Positions 52,601-64,000 of a stretch of 64,000 nucleotides of DNA are shown in pieces; the first letter of the stretch is position 1; each line of letters opens with the position of its first letter. The notes under the pieces were generated by a model. That model was not told the origin of the DNA. It was given only the letters and a program-made list of their open reading frames with translations, and did not search any database. Made by a program: the position numbers and the translations under genes. Source of the DNA: Adineta steineri (Eukaryota > Rotifera > Eurotatoria > Adinetida > Adinetidae); NCBI GenBank assembly GCA_905250115.1, contig CAJNOI010000019.1, positions 122,030 to 186,029 on the forward strand, written 5' to 3'.

Positions 52601-55600
52601 GTCGAGCATCTTCAACAGCTAATTGATAGTCTCGTTCTTTCATTCGTTGTTCATCTTCTAGCTCAACATAATGTCGTTGAATATTTGCTAATTCTTTACG
52701 TAAAACTTCTCGTGATGCTTCAGCTTCAACAAATCGTTGTTTTTGTCCAAAAACTTCACGACGCATTTCTTCTTCACGATGTTCATCTAGTCGTACACGA
52801 TCAGCTAATTCTTCGACTTCTTTCGATTTCTTTTTCGTTTCACCATCAAGCATTTTAACATGTCGACGTAATTCCTGTAATTCACGTCGTGCTTCTAATC
52901 GAGAACGTTCAACATCACGTAAATTATGACGTAAATCATTGGCATCTTTTTGAACTTGTGATTTTTGTTCATCAAGTACTAAAAAAAATACAAAGAATTA
53001 AATTTTTGAATTACACGAAAAATAAATTCTATATACCAATTATTCTTTGTTTAGCTTCTTCTAAGACTTGTCTTAAATCAATTTTTTCATTTTCAACACT
53101 TTTCAATTTTGTACGTAAATCTTCACATGAACGTAATGATAATTCTTTATCACGTTGTTCATCTTGTAAATAACGTTTCAAATCTTGAATTTCTTTTCGT
53201 TGTATTGTAAGATTTTCTTCATATTCTCTTATACGTCGATTTGAATCAATTAAATCACGTTTTAATTGATCACGATTATCTTCAGTTAATTTTAATTGAG
53301 TTTTGATTTCAAAATTTTCATGATTTAATAATTGTTTTTGTTGACGTATTTGTTCTAAATCAGATGTTAATGCTTTTATATCACGATCATTAGCAATATT
53401 TGCATCTTCAAATTTATTATGAAATTTTTTTAATTCATCTTGTAATGATATTATAACTTGACGATCTTGTTCATGATGTAATGCACCATCACGACGTGCT
53501 TTATCTAATTCAACTTGTATACGTAATAAATCATCTTTAGTTAATGATAATTTTTCAGCGATAGCATTACGTTCAGATTGAGCAATTGAAAGAAGCTAAA
53601 ACAAAAAATAATAATGACATTAATGTAAATATTTTGAGTGAAGTCAATCTGATGATCTAGAGATATGTAACGATTAGAGAGCTGCAAGTCCACGTTTTTT
53701 TAGACCTGAACCCGACTCAGACCTGAGGAAAAAGCAATTTACTAGACCCGGACCCGATCAGGCTCAGACCTGGACCGGAGCAGGACCCGGTTAGGTTTAG
53801 ACTCGGAGTCCTTTCACGAATATATAGTACCCTCTGTGTGCAAGGTAAAGATGCAGGTCCATAGTTTTTTGGGCTCGGACCCGACCCAGATCCAAGAAAA
53901 TGTTTTTTGTTAGACCCAGACCTGGCCCGGACCCAGAATTCGACCGAGTCTTGGTGAGGTCTGGGTCTGGATCAATTCGCGTTGCCCTAATGACGACAGT
54001 ATTAGTTTGAGTTCGTATTACAATATTATCTCCTCGATAGTTAGAATGATTCAATCGATTTTCATTAAGAAGAAAAATTCTGAAATATTACTTTTTGTTT
54101 TTCATTTTCGGCTTCAATTAAAGATTGATCACGTTCGGTAATAATATTAGCTAATTCATAATGTAAATCTTCTTTTTCTTTTTCATATCGTTGTGTTGAT
54201 TCATCTTTTTCACGTGTTAATTGTCGAATAATTTCTTCACGTGTTGTTTCTAAATCATGACGAAGTTTTTCACGTTCACGTGTCATACGTTCAACATCAT
54301 CTTCATGTGCTTGATGATGTTGTCGAATAGCTGATTCTTTATCTTGTTCTAACTGTGATAAACGTTGTTGTAATTGATCACGTGTACGAGCAGATTTTTC
54401 AATTTCACCATTTAATTCCATATGAAGTCGTTGAATTTCATTTTGTAATTGTTCTTTACGTAAAAGTAATTCTTGATTTTCACCTTCTAATTGTTCTTTT
54501 TTAACTTCAAGTTGACTAATAGTACTTTGTGCTTCATAGAGATTTGTTTCCAAAGCTTCTTTTCTAAAAACGAAATACAAAAACAATAAAAATAAGAAGT
54601 AAAATATCAACTTACTCAGCACGTAAAGCACTAATGGTCTAAAAAGAATAAAAAATGTTATTATTATGATAAATACATAAAAAAACGAATATTTACTGAA
54701 TTTAATGTTTGATTATCACGTTCAGTACCGTTAAGATCAACAACAAGATTACCACGTTCTTTTGTTAATTCTTCTTTTTCTTTATTCAAACGTAAATTAT
54801 GATCACTCAATCGTTGAATATCTTTTTTAGCAGCTATCAAATCTTCAGCTAATGTAGTTTTCAATCGAGTCATCTAAATAACAAAGTATTTCTAATAATC
54901 TAGTATTTTTTTAAATAATTACATGTTGGAATTGTTCAATAATTTCAGCTTTTTCTTTATTAACAATATTTAATTCTTCTTCAATTTGTTGACGACTAAC
55001 TTCAGTCAATTGAAGACGATGATGAATAGCTAAAAATATGAATATTTTAAACTTCTGGAAAAGTTAAGACATGATATATATATAGTATTATAACCACGAG
55101 AGTCAACTCAATCTCTTATATTAAATATATTCAACTTACTATCACGTTCATTCTCAACATCGATCTTTTCTTGTTCGACTTTTACAAGTTCCTAAACGAA
55201 GAAAAATATGATTTGTTTTGAAATTTTTAATAATTACTTGTCGAAGTGTTGATTTATCAAGCTCTACATCAGATTTTTCATTATGAATAGAATTTTTCTC
55301 TTGTTCAACCTAAATATCAAAAATAGAATTTTTGTAAATATATAATTAAAATCTTACTAAGAGAATAATTTTATTCAATTCGATTTTATCTTGAGCAAGA
55401 CCTTCATTAAGTGCTTGGACTTTACAAAGAAGATCTCGTAAAGCAGCACTTTCACTTCGTTCTTTACTAAGTTCCATTTCAACTTCAGCTCGATATGATT
55501 CTGATCGTGATAATGCATCGGCTAAAAAATAAAAATATATATTTCCTATTTGATTCAAATACAATCAACTTACAAAGTACATGTTTTTCTTGTGCAAGTA

Positions 55601-58600
55601 CATCTTTAGTTAATTTTTCCTTATGATATTGTTCACGTAATTCAGTCACATCTTGTTTTAATTGTGAAATTTTATTTTCAAGATTTTCAATAACTTTAAT
55701 ACAACGTTCATTTTCTTTGACTTGACGAATTCGATCCTTGATTAAATCTTCTTTTTCTTCTTCGAGAATATCACGTTGACGTTGAATATCTGTATTGGCT
55801 TGTTGTAAACGATCACAATCAGCACGTAATGCATCAATTTGAGAATTAAGTGTCTATTAAGAAAAGGATAATAATGGATTATTTTTTAAAAAGGAAAAAC
55901 TTACAAGACGAAATTTCTCCATATTTGTACGTTCATAATTTGATGATTCAAGTGCGGATTTCGATCGATCACGTTCATTTGCCGTATCATCGAATTGTCT
56001 TCGTAATTCATCGATTTGTAATTTATATGTTGTTGCTTGTTGATCTAATTGCCGCCGTTCGGAGTCGCTTTGATTCAATTGTTCTTTTAATTGTTGAATT
56101 GTATCTCGTGCACCATCTAATTTTGTTTGTAAATCATGAACCTTAAAATAAATTTAAATAAAAATACAATAAACATATATGTTTTTAATTCTTCACGTTT
56201 TTTTTATATTAATTAAAAATAAAAATTTCAAAAAAAAACAAGTATCAAGCAAAGATTAGAAATAATGTAGAGACAAAAAAAGAATCCATGACAAGTCATT
56301 GCGTGACAAGTAAAAGGATAAGATGGGACCCCTGGATGTTTATAAAGCGAAAAATAGAAAATAAGAACAATAACTCCAGATAGTTTAGTTTGTTTTATTT
56401 TAGTGTATAGTTTTTTTAGAATGGTACTCCTCCTCGTCTGATAAGATAATTATTAGGTTTCCAACGAAGTGGAATCTAAACGGAGTATGTAAGGAAAATG
56501 TTTCAGTTTTTTTAATTTACCAAAGAAAAAGAAGAGAAATATAATAAAGAAATATTAGAAATAGACATTCATTACCTGAACTTGACGTTTGCTTAAAGCA
56601 GCATTAACAGCACTAAATGTACTGTCACCAAATGATGGCGAAACATTACGAGAATGTGGTCGAGATGCTTGAGTTGGACGTTGTGGTGAATGTGATCGAG
56701 GTGAACGAATTCTAAATTGAACATGATAATATTAAAACCACAAGTCCCGGAAATAAATGTAATTGGATGCGGCATCCGTTGAGCGAAAATCATATCAACG
56801 AATGGGTTTAGCGAAAAAGAATGCGCGAAAGTCACAACTGCGAAACACCTTTCGCCCTTACCCTCCCCAAGAAAAATCATTTCGCTAGAAAGCCTTTCAC
56901 TCATTTGCCTCCATACCATATCAATCAGACAAATTTCCTCGTAATACTCTCATAATTCCTTATAACTTCTGTAATCTTAATCCCCAGTATGTCAATATCT
57001 ATTACAATCATCGTTCAGTATATATAATGGTATTATTTTGAAATTTTCTACTTTCATAGTTCAATAATGCTGTTCTTTTTTCTTTCTTATATTACACTTA
57101 TACAAAAAAGAGAAATTTTTTTTATTAGATAATTGCTTGCTGATACTTTTTTTTTAAAAGAAAAATGATTACTTTTTTTTATTCTTGTCGTATTACTTAT
57201 AATAATATGTACTTAAATGAAGAAAGAAAATGTCAAAAAAAGAACTTAGTTAGACAATTCATAGTAAATGACTGATGAAGTAAATCAAAAATCATAACTA
57301 TGTATATAATTCAACAAATAAATTCTTAAGACAAAAAAGAAAACATTAAGCTCTTAACAAATTGAGACTATGTTTATGACCATGAAGAATAAAACAGAAG
57401 AAGTATTCATTCTTCCAAGGTCAATATGATGAATTCTGTTAATCTTTCAAAACTGAGTTTTTAATGTCAAGGTAATTTTATTAAGAATCTTCAATATTTA
57501 ATATTCAGACAATTGACATTATGTCTAGAAATAGAATTGATATATGACCTTGAAATTTTTAAAGAATAATTAATGATAGGGAAATTATTGGACGAGTATG
57601 TCAATTGATTGTTGTCTATATGAAAACTTTTTTTTATATTGTATTAAATTATAATAGGGATGTCGTTTTGTCAAGTGGATCAATTTCTTAAAAGTTTTTA
57701 CCAAGGTTATTTGAAATTTTTTGTTGTTGTATTTCTCTTTTCTTATTCTCCATTTCGTTAAAGCCTTGAAAATAAATTTATTTTAAAACATCACACATTT
57801 TTAGAATCCTTTTAGATTTTCTACTTAAACAAACTGAAAGAAACCATTTGTTTCTTTTTTCATAATAAATATGAACGATATATATATACATATGTGTATG
57901 TAACTTTCTTACATTAATCATATATAACAAAAAGTCATTTTATAACAAAAAAAAACTTTCATAAGAAATTTTTCTTCGTTTATTGTAAAAACATTCTTGT
58001 CATTTTAAGCTTGAGGAACAATAGAGTTCGAATTCTCGAGAGGTGGGTGTGTGTGTGTGAACATTATAATTCAATTCTTTTCGTTTGAAAAAAATGAAAA
58101 TTTATTTACATACCGGGTATAAACTCGATCAGGTGATGATTCATATCGATCAGCAGCACCTCGTTGTGGTGATAAACGTCGAGGTGATGTTCTACCTGCA
58201 TCATGTCCATCATATCTTTCATCTTCGTCATTGAGAACAGCTTGGGCTATATCTCGTAAACGTTGATGAAGTCGTTCAGTATCAGCATTAATTTCTTTTG
58301 TACGCGTTTCAAGATTTGAAGACGAATTTTCCTAGAAAAATAATAATAATAATAATAATAATAATTGTTATTATTATATAACATTAGCTTTCAATTCATT
58401 TAGTTCTATTCATAATTAATAAATAATAATGAACCAATCCGATAAAAATGTGCGGTCATTTTTTGAGAAGAAATGTGCAGAATAAGAAAAAAAGAAAAGT
58501 AAAAGTTTCAAGGAGGTAATAAGTGGTTAAAAGAACAATGACAAAAGAAACTGACGTTGCTCTAGTAATTTTCTTTCAAACACTTGACCACGCATTTCCG

Positions 58601-61600
58601 TTTATTGTCCGTACGCAAGTAGCATACAATGGACTTTGATGATGAGATTTATATTCACTTCTTCATACCTGTTGTGCTCGTCGATACATAATGGTGATGG
58701 TCAGACAAGAACCACAAATCAACAATTTTTGATGAATGAATGAATGAATGAAAACGAAACACAAGTAGAAGAAGAAGAAAAGAGAAGAGAAGAGAGGAGT
58801 TGATGTGGAAGGTGGTAATACTTATGCACACCGCATGACGACGATGAAGAGAATTTTCTTTCTCTCTCTCTCTTTCTCTCTCTTTTTTTTTCTCTTTGTG
58901 AAATATTTTTAACAAAAAGAAAAGAAACTACACCACCAGCGTCTTATTTCATTTTCTAAATTCTTCTTTTTTTCCTCCTCCTAGCTACCTGTTGGAGTTT
59001 CATTAAAAAAATTAAACGAAGAAGATCTTGCCAAAACAGAAATTTGAGCAAATTTTGTAAACAAAGTATTTGATAAGCCTATTTGGCCTCTATAAAAATG
59101 CACAGTTGTTAGTCTACTGTCCCTGTCTCGAATTTAATGTAAACTTATGTTGTTCGTACTGCTGCTACTTTCTAATGAGCAAGATGAGATAGCTGGCAGG
59201 CGGCGTCCGTCGGTGTTATTCTTCAATTACAATTGTCTGATAATATTGCTATTAAATTTTTTGAAATATTAACACTAATGATTAGGAAACGACTGGTACT
59301 ATGTATATTTCTCGTTTTAACTACTATGATTTGTGCTCAATCAGACACTTCATCAAATAATCAATATGAAGTTCCATTTATGTTTTTATCATTTGCAATA
59401 TCTATTGTTTATGGCACACTTTTACTTGTATATTTTTTTCGGTATCGTATTTTTAAAAAATCAATCACAACAGATACCGATAGTCAAGGTAGTTTCCGCA
59501 ACTACAACAGAATCAAACCAAAAAACGATCAATACTATATAATTAATCGATGTTTACGCCGTGTAAAGGCAAATACCGAAGAATTAAATGAATAAAAGAC
59601 GATAAAAATAATTAGAAGTGTTTCGTTTCAAAAAAAAAAAGAAATTTCTTTTTTAGTAACTGAGAAGATAAATATATTTAATCATAGGCCTATACACACT
59701 CACCTTCGTAGCTATATTCCGTTGCGACATGTCCACGGTAGTTTACCACACAAAATGAAGGATCGACAACTAATGCTATGAATTGTTGTTTGGTTTTCTC
59801 TCCAGAACAGCCGTCACTAATGCCGCAGAGTAAACAATCTCGTCCTCTACTATGTAATATATTAGTTGGTTTCTTTGATCAAAATACCACTTTTTTTCTC
59901 TGTCAATTTCTTTTTTTCTTCTCTCTCTCTCACTCAATCATTCGATTCTTTAGTCATTTAAATTGACTAATATGTAGCTTAGGAAAGAATACTGTACTGT
60001 CAATAAACAAAAGAAAGCAATTGAAGAGGATAAGCAAAAAAAATCTTCTACAGTAGACACAAGCAGTATTCCCTTCTGGTGATGAAATGTTGTTTTTGAG
60101 TCGTGACGTATAGAAAATGCAAAATTTGAAATCGAAATTTACATACAGCTGGTGAAATAATTATTCAAACATTTCATCAAGCCTATATTGTAAAACAAAG
60201 TTTACAGTAAAGAAAAGAACATTTTCTTCATTAAAATTTTAATAAAAATCTCTTGTTTTTTTTATGATTAAAAAGTTTTTTCTAAACAAATTTAAATCTA
60301 TGATTTTCGTTGTCACTCTATTTCACAATCACAAATGTCGATTTAAATGTTATTTTAACAAAAAAATAGATTAACTCTCAACATACTGCTGTGACTTAGT
60401 AACTAAAATATATAATTGAATTAAATCGATAGATTTTTGTTTATATACTATCGATCTAGAGTGTAAATAAAAAATTATAATTATCGTATTTATTTAATTA
60501 ATAATAGAGAACATGATTTTTTTTCTTTCAAATAATCTACTATTCTAAATATTCTCATATACTATATAAACACGGTCGATATTTAAAGTCCTAGAATAAA
60601 TTGAACATTTTATAAGTATTATGATTGTTAAAAAGGTCGTTTTTTTCTCATTATAAAATTGATTTTACTTATAGGGTATCTCTATGATTATTTAACATAT
60701 TATATGTACCTAACTTACAAGATTATATTGTTAGTCTAGTCTCAACGAAAAGCAATTGAAATTTCGTGTATTATTCTTATAAAAGCCATAAATAATAAAA
60801 TAACAATGATACAGACAATAAAAACTACTCTTATACATACAATAGTTACTATATTTTAATCAGAAATAAACGATACGCAAAAGAATAATATAGAACTTAA
60901 TGTTTAATCGATATGATAAAACGAATTTAAAGATACTTATTTATTAAATCCAACGAAAAAATTTCTCAGATAAATTCCCAGGTCAAGAATAACTGATCAT
61001 TTTTTGTCTACCTAGAGCTTTTTTTTCGAATTGATAAGAACTAGTTATATAATGCAGCTAATACACAAAGTGTTTAAAAGTTACCATCTGCTGTATATAT
61101 ATTATGTAAATCAATACTATTTATACGTATTGCATAAATGAAGTTAAATACTTCATAAAACTAGCCTTTTTATTTTATAGATTGTCATGTAATTTGAGAA
61201 AAATTGTTTTGAAAACGAAGTACCGATGAAGGATACGATCGTTTTCTTTTACATGTTGAATCTGCATTGAAGGAAAAATCTTTCTTTTAAAGGTTTCAAT
61301 ACGAGATTAGAAAATTTTTTCAAGCTTCTTTCGTTAATTTTTCGAAAAAAAAAATTCTGAAACTAACCATTGTTTGCTGTTGAGCACGTGTTAATGTAGC
61401 AATTGTACCTTCTTTTTCAGTCAATTGAAGACGTAATTTTTCATTGAATTGTAATAATTCTTGTGATCTAATTTCAAAAAAAAATAATCGAGGTTTTTTT
61501 TATAATTAATAATATACTTTTGTTGTAAATCAGAAATTTCTTGTGTTTTTTCTCGAATTTGACTTTCTAAATTAGCACGATCACTACGTTCTCGTTCAAT

Positions 61601-63330
61601 TGCAGCCTATAGAAATAATATTGAAATAGAAAAATGAAAAATTTTAATTGATTTAAATTTTACTTGTCCTTGACTTTCAGCTGTTTTTGTTGCAGTTAGA
61701 AATCCAAAACAAGCACTCGTTAATGATCGACCTGTTTGAGAAAGATCGTTACGAACACGTGTCAAATCACGTTCAGTGGTGCCTTTTAATTCAGTGAATT
61801 GTTTACGAAACGAAACAATATCACGCCATAATTCATACATAAGATTATGTTCTTTATTATAATATTGATTGAAAACCTTAATATACAAGGAAATTGTGAC
61901 AAAAAACAAGATTATTTTTTTTCTAAACTAACTCGTTCTTCTTCTTTCCAATCCCGTGATTTTTGATTAAATTCATCACGTATTTGTTTAAGTTCAGCAG
62001 TTGTACGTCGTAAATCTTCAGTTAATTGTTGATTAGCTAAATGAGCTTGATCAATTTGATCACGTAAAACTGTATTCAATTGAACAAGATTATTAGTTCT
62101 ATAAATAGAAGAAAAAAATATTGAAAGTCGTAATTAATTTAATACATACTTTTGTTTTTCAGTTTCGAGTGTAATTGTTGTTTCATCTTGCTCATCATCA
62201 TTTTCTCTTGTACGAGAATCATTCATCATTGTCGATCTCGATGATAATAAAACATGATTAGATGACTATAGAAAATAAATATGTAATCATTTGATTTCTC
62301 CTAATATTAAGACTTACGGAAAGTCGAAGACGTTCCATATCTTCTTTATGTTGTTCCATTAATATTTCCAGTTCTGTACATCGATTTTTATATTGAAGAA
62401 CCTATTTATTTTTTTGTTATTTATAAAAAAAACTTGAAAATAACTATAGATTTACTTTTTGTTGAAGTTTTTGTACAAGTTGTGCTTGTTTCTGTTGTCC
62501 TTCTTGATAATTAGATAATTTTCGTTTATAATTTTGATGTTCTTCTTCAAGTTTTCGTCGTAAATCAATATTTTGTTGAACAAGAATATGTCCTTCTGAG
62601 TCTCCGCTATTCATATCTGTTGCTATATCAAAACCTTGTGCACGTAATGATTGTTCGAGCTAAATGAAATATTCCTAATTTTCTTCTTCTTTTTAAAATA
62701 AATAAATTATTTCAATAGGAAAAAAAGTTTTGATTTTAAATTTATTCGAAATACTGAAGAATGTTTGTTAATCATTATAATTGAGACGTCTTTCTTTTTT
62801 ATTATAACAATATGGTAGTTTGACAAGGTTTTAAAAATAAAAGAAAATTTCCAAAAAATTTCATTTTACTTACCCGATCCGATAAGGCATTATAACGAAT
62901 ACTTAATTCATCTTTTTCTGCTCGAGATAAATTAAGCATTGTTTCAACACGATTTAATTCATCATTTAAAAATCGATTTTCATCAGCTAGTTGAGAAGGA
63001 TTTGTTGTTGCCATTTGATTTCGATTTGATATTTGATTTGAAAAAGTAAGTGGTGATCGAGATGGTGTTAATGGGAGTGTATTAATGTTACTTAAAAGAT
63101 TGTCTTGTGTTCGACTATGAATAGAAGTAATGCGGTTGTCATCGCCGTCATCATCATCATCATCATGAGAAAAAACTTCTTCAAGACGCTGCAAAAAAAG
63201 AAAAAAAAAAGAAGCTTATTTGCTTTTGTTCACGGTGGAATTTTGATAAAAAAATCAACTTGTTCTCGTAATAATCAAAGACGAGAAAAATACATACAAC
63301 TGAGGATTCTGGAATGTTATCGTCAGCCAT
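49628..63330 (-). CDS. CROCC: rootletin (ciliary rootlet coiled-coil protein)
   Basis: Thirty-three exons from ATG at 63330 to the stop at 49628 join in phase to give about 2145 residues (human about 2017). Exon starts include 63188, 62659, 62401, 62265, 62098, 61876, 61606, 61467, 58331, 56711, 56141, 55853, 55521, 54563, 53595, 52978, 52356, 51414, 50655 and 49978. Nearly all of it is heptad coiled coil. Diagnostic blocks are YYNKEHNLMYELWRDIVSFR near the N-terminus (human YYNSEHNRLLMLWRQVVTFR) and, in exon 52356-51974, LGSIVSSLRRTIGYGSR with RPISPTKGFDS and IRTALRDFVQ. The C-terminus has SLSFVSQDPHGLDPVLLDHE then a Ser/Arg-rich tail. Rootletin polymerises into the striated rootlet anchoring basal bodies and links centrosomes. 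Four introns are long: 61367-58332 (3 kb, with a nested gene), 58113-56712, 56575-56142 and 54091-53596 (with a GACCCGGACC repeat). Confidence 0.93.
53650..54060. repeat. imperfect dimer of a CCCGGACC-rich repeat within a CROCC intron
   Basis: Within the 496 bp intron 53596-54091 lies a G+C-rich block made of AGACCCGGACCCG-like units. Two halves are recognisable: one from AAGTCCACGTTTTTTT (about 53688) and one from AGGTCCATAGTTTTTT (about 53854). Each consists of the TTTTTT tract, then CCCGAC-type units, then an A-rich/TTAGACCC stretch. Its composition is foreign to the surrounding AT-rich intron. It is probably a mobile-element remnant or expanded minisatellite; family unknown. Confidence 0.65.
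58669..58689 (-). other. possible alternative first coding exon of CROCC
   Basis: Within the 3 kb intron, a seven-codon frame MYRRAQQ ends exactly at a GTATGA donor (58668) in phase 0 and would splice to the exon starting at 58331. It could start an N-terminally truncated rootletin from an internal promoter, or be chance. No acceptor was identified in front of it. Confidence 0.3.
59278..59595 (+). CDS. small single-pass membrane protein nested in a CROCC intron
   Basis: An uninterrupted frame of 105 residues on the strand opposite to CROCC, starting at the first ATG (59278). The N-terminus is a likely signal peptide (RKRLVLCIFLVLTTMICAQ). After a short polar ectodomain (SDTSSNNQYEVP) comes a transmembrane helix (FMFLSFAISIVYGTLLLVYF), then a basic cytoplasmic tail rich in Arg, Lys and Tyr. 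AATAAAAG overlaps and follows the stop codon (59592-59598). I recognise no family. The well-formed leader/TM/basic-tail order in an AT-rich region makes a real gene more likely than chance, but no intron or homologue supports it. Confidence 0.5.
   Translation: MIRKRLVLCIFLVLTTMICAQSDTSSNNQYEVPFMFLSFAISIVYGTLLLVYFFRYRIFKKSITTDTDSQGSFRNYNRIKPKNDQYYIINRCLRRVKANTEELNE
59640..61367. other. remaining part of the 3 kb CROCC intron
   Basis: AT-rich intron sequence between the nested gene and CROCC exon 9. No exon, RNA gene or repeat recognised. Confidence 0.45.
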
Positions 63331-64000
63331 ATGAGAACTACAACAAAATTTTTCTCAATTCAAATTAATCGATTGATGTATGTGTCAATTGACATTTATT
63401 CTAGTTTTTTTTACTAATATGTCAAATGAATGAAGAGTAAGGAAATTTCTGGTTATTATTAAAATATCGAAGAGTATGAATAAAAAAAGAAATGTAATTA
63501 AAAAAAGAAACTTTTTATTATTTTTTAACAATCGAGTATTGGATCACGAAAACTTATGTTGATTTTCTGAGTTAACATATGTTTCAACGTCATGAGAAGA
63601 ATCTAAACAAATGCTTGATTAAGTCACAGAGAGAGAACAAAGAGAAAATTATTGATTTTATTATAAACTATACATTACAGAAAAAAAAGAGAGAATGGGA
63701 GAGAGACAGACAGAGAAAGAAATGTCTCGACAAAAGTAAAAATCACTGTGGTTATGTGGTTACTTAATTAACAAGTATGTAAATTTGATCTATGAATAAA
63801 TAAAACAATCACCTGTATACTTTTCTGTAAATGATATGATAAAGCATGCATATTGTATGATATTTGTATAGCTGGAAGAAATCAAAATTCGATTCAAATG
63901 AAAAGATCAAACATCGAAATTCACATTCCTTTCTCTCTTTCCTCTTTCTTTTTCTTCTTTTTGTTAAATAGTGAACTAAAAATCGATCATACGAGTCAAA
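63331..64000. other. upstream flank of CROCC to window end
   Basis: Presumed promoter and 5' flank of CROCC. Short frames here are low complexity (Lys/Arg/Glu-rich) and unsupported. No other feature recognised. Confidence 0.45.

Noticed and set aside
58655..58915. 86-residue minus-strand frame in the CROCC intron
   Set aside because: Dominated by Lys/Glu/Arg from a CT/GA microsatellite, and in a different frame from the possible MYRRAQQ exon.

Overview
The window is a stretch of metazoan nuclear genome, most probably from a bdelloid rotifer. Evidence: roughly 70% A+T, very compact genes split by 45-60 bp GT-AG introns, clear animal genes (Pax, CROCC, CFAP52, TDRD12, PKA-R), an intronless bacterial-type glutathionylspermidine synthetase/amidase of the kind reported as foreign genes in bdelloids, and short TGTGGG-like tracts resembling the telomere repeat described in bdelloids. 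No sequence search was possible. All identities come from recognising motifs and family sequence, and all exons were assembled by hand from splice sites with the reading phase checked.

Layout. 1-5.7 kb: end of a tandem repeat, a class A GPCR (+), and an LRR plus death-domain protein (-). 6.2-9 kb: a PKA type I regulatory subunit lacking the dimerisation domain (+) and a secreted protein with two cysteine modules (+). 10.5-12.5 kb: an EF-hand protein (-). 12.5-17.4 kb: gene-poor DNA ending in a decayed proteasome subunit PSMD6/Rpn7 copy (-). 17.4-26.8 kb: TDRD12 (piRNA pathway, -) head-to-head with ethanolamine-phosphate cytidylyltransferase PCYT2 (+). 27.6-31.3 kb: a four-TM protein (+) convergent with ciliary WD40 protein CFAP52 (-). 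32.2-40 kb: ATG101 (+), the Gss-like gene (-) and alanine aminotransferase (-). 40.4-46.2 kb: IQCE (+) convergent with a Pax gene (-). 46.2-49.6 kb: non-coding DNA with two small terminal-inverted-repeat elements. 49.6-63.3 kb: rootletin/CROCC (33 exons, -) with a small membrane-protein gene nested in its 3 kb intron.

Neighbouring genes are functionally unrelated and there are no operons. Three genes (CFAP52, IQCE, CROCC) serve cilia, as expected for an animal with a ciliated corona. Highlights for follow-up: the degenerate-helicase TDRD12, a PKA-R without its docking domain, a Pax homeodomain that has lost N51, tandemly duplicated exon pairs in IQCE, the Gss-like gene, telomere-like hairpins inside introns, a hAT-type MITE with a perfect 8 bp target duplication, and the PSMD6 pseudogene.
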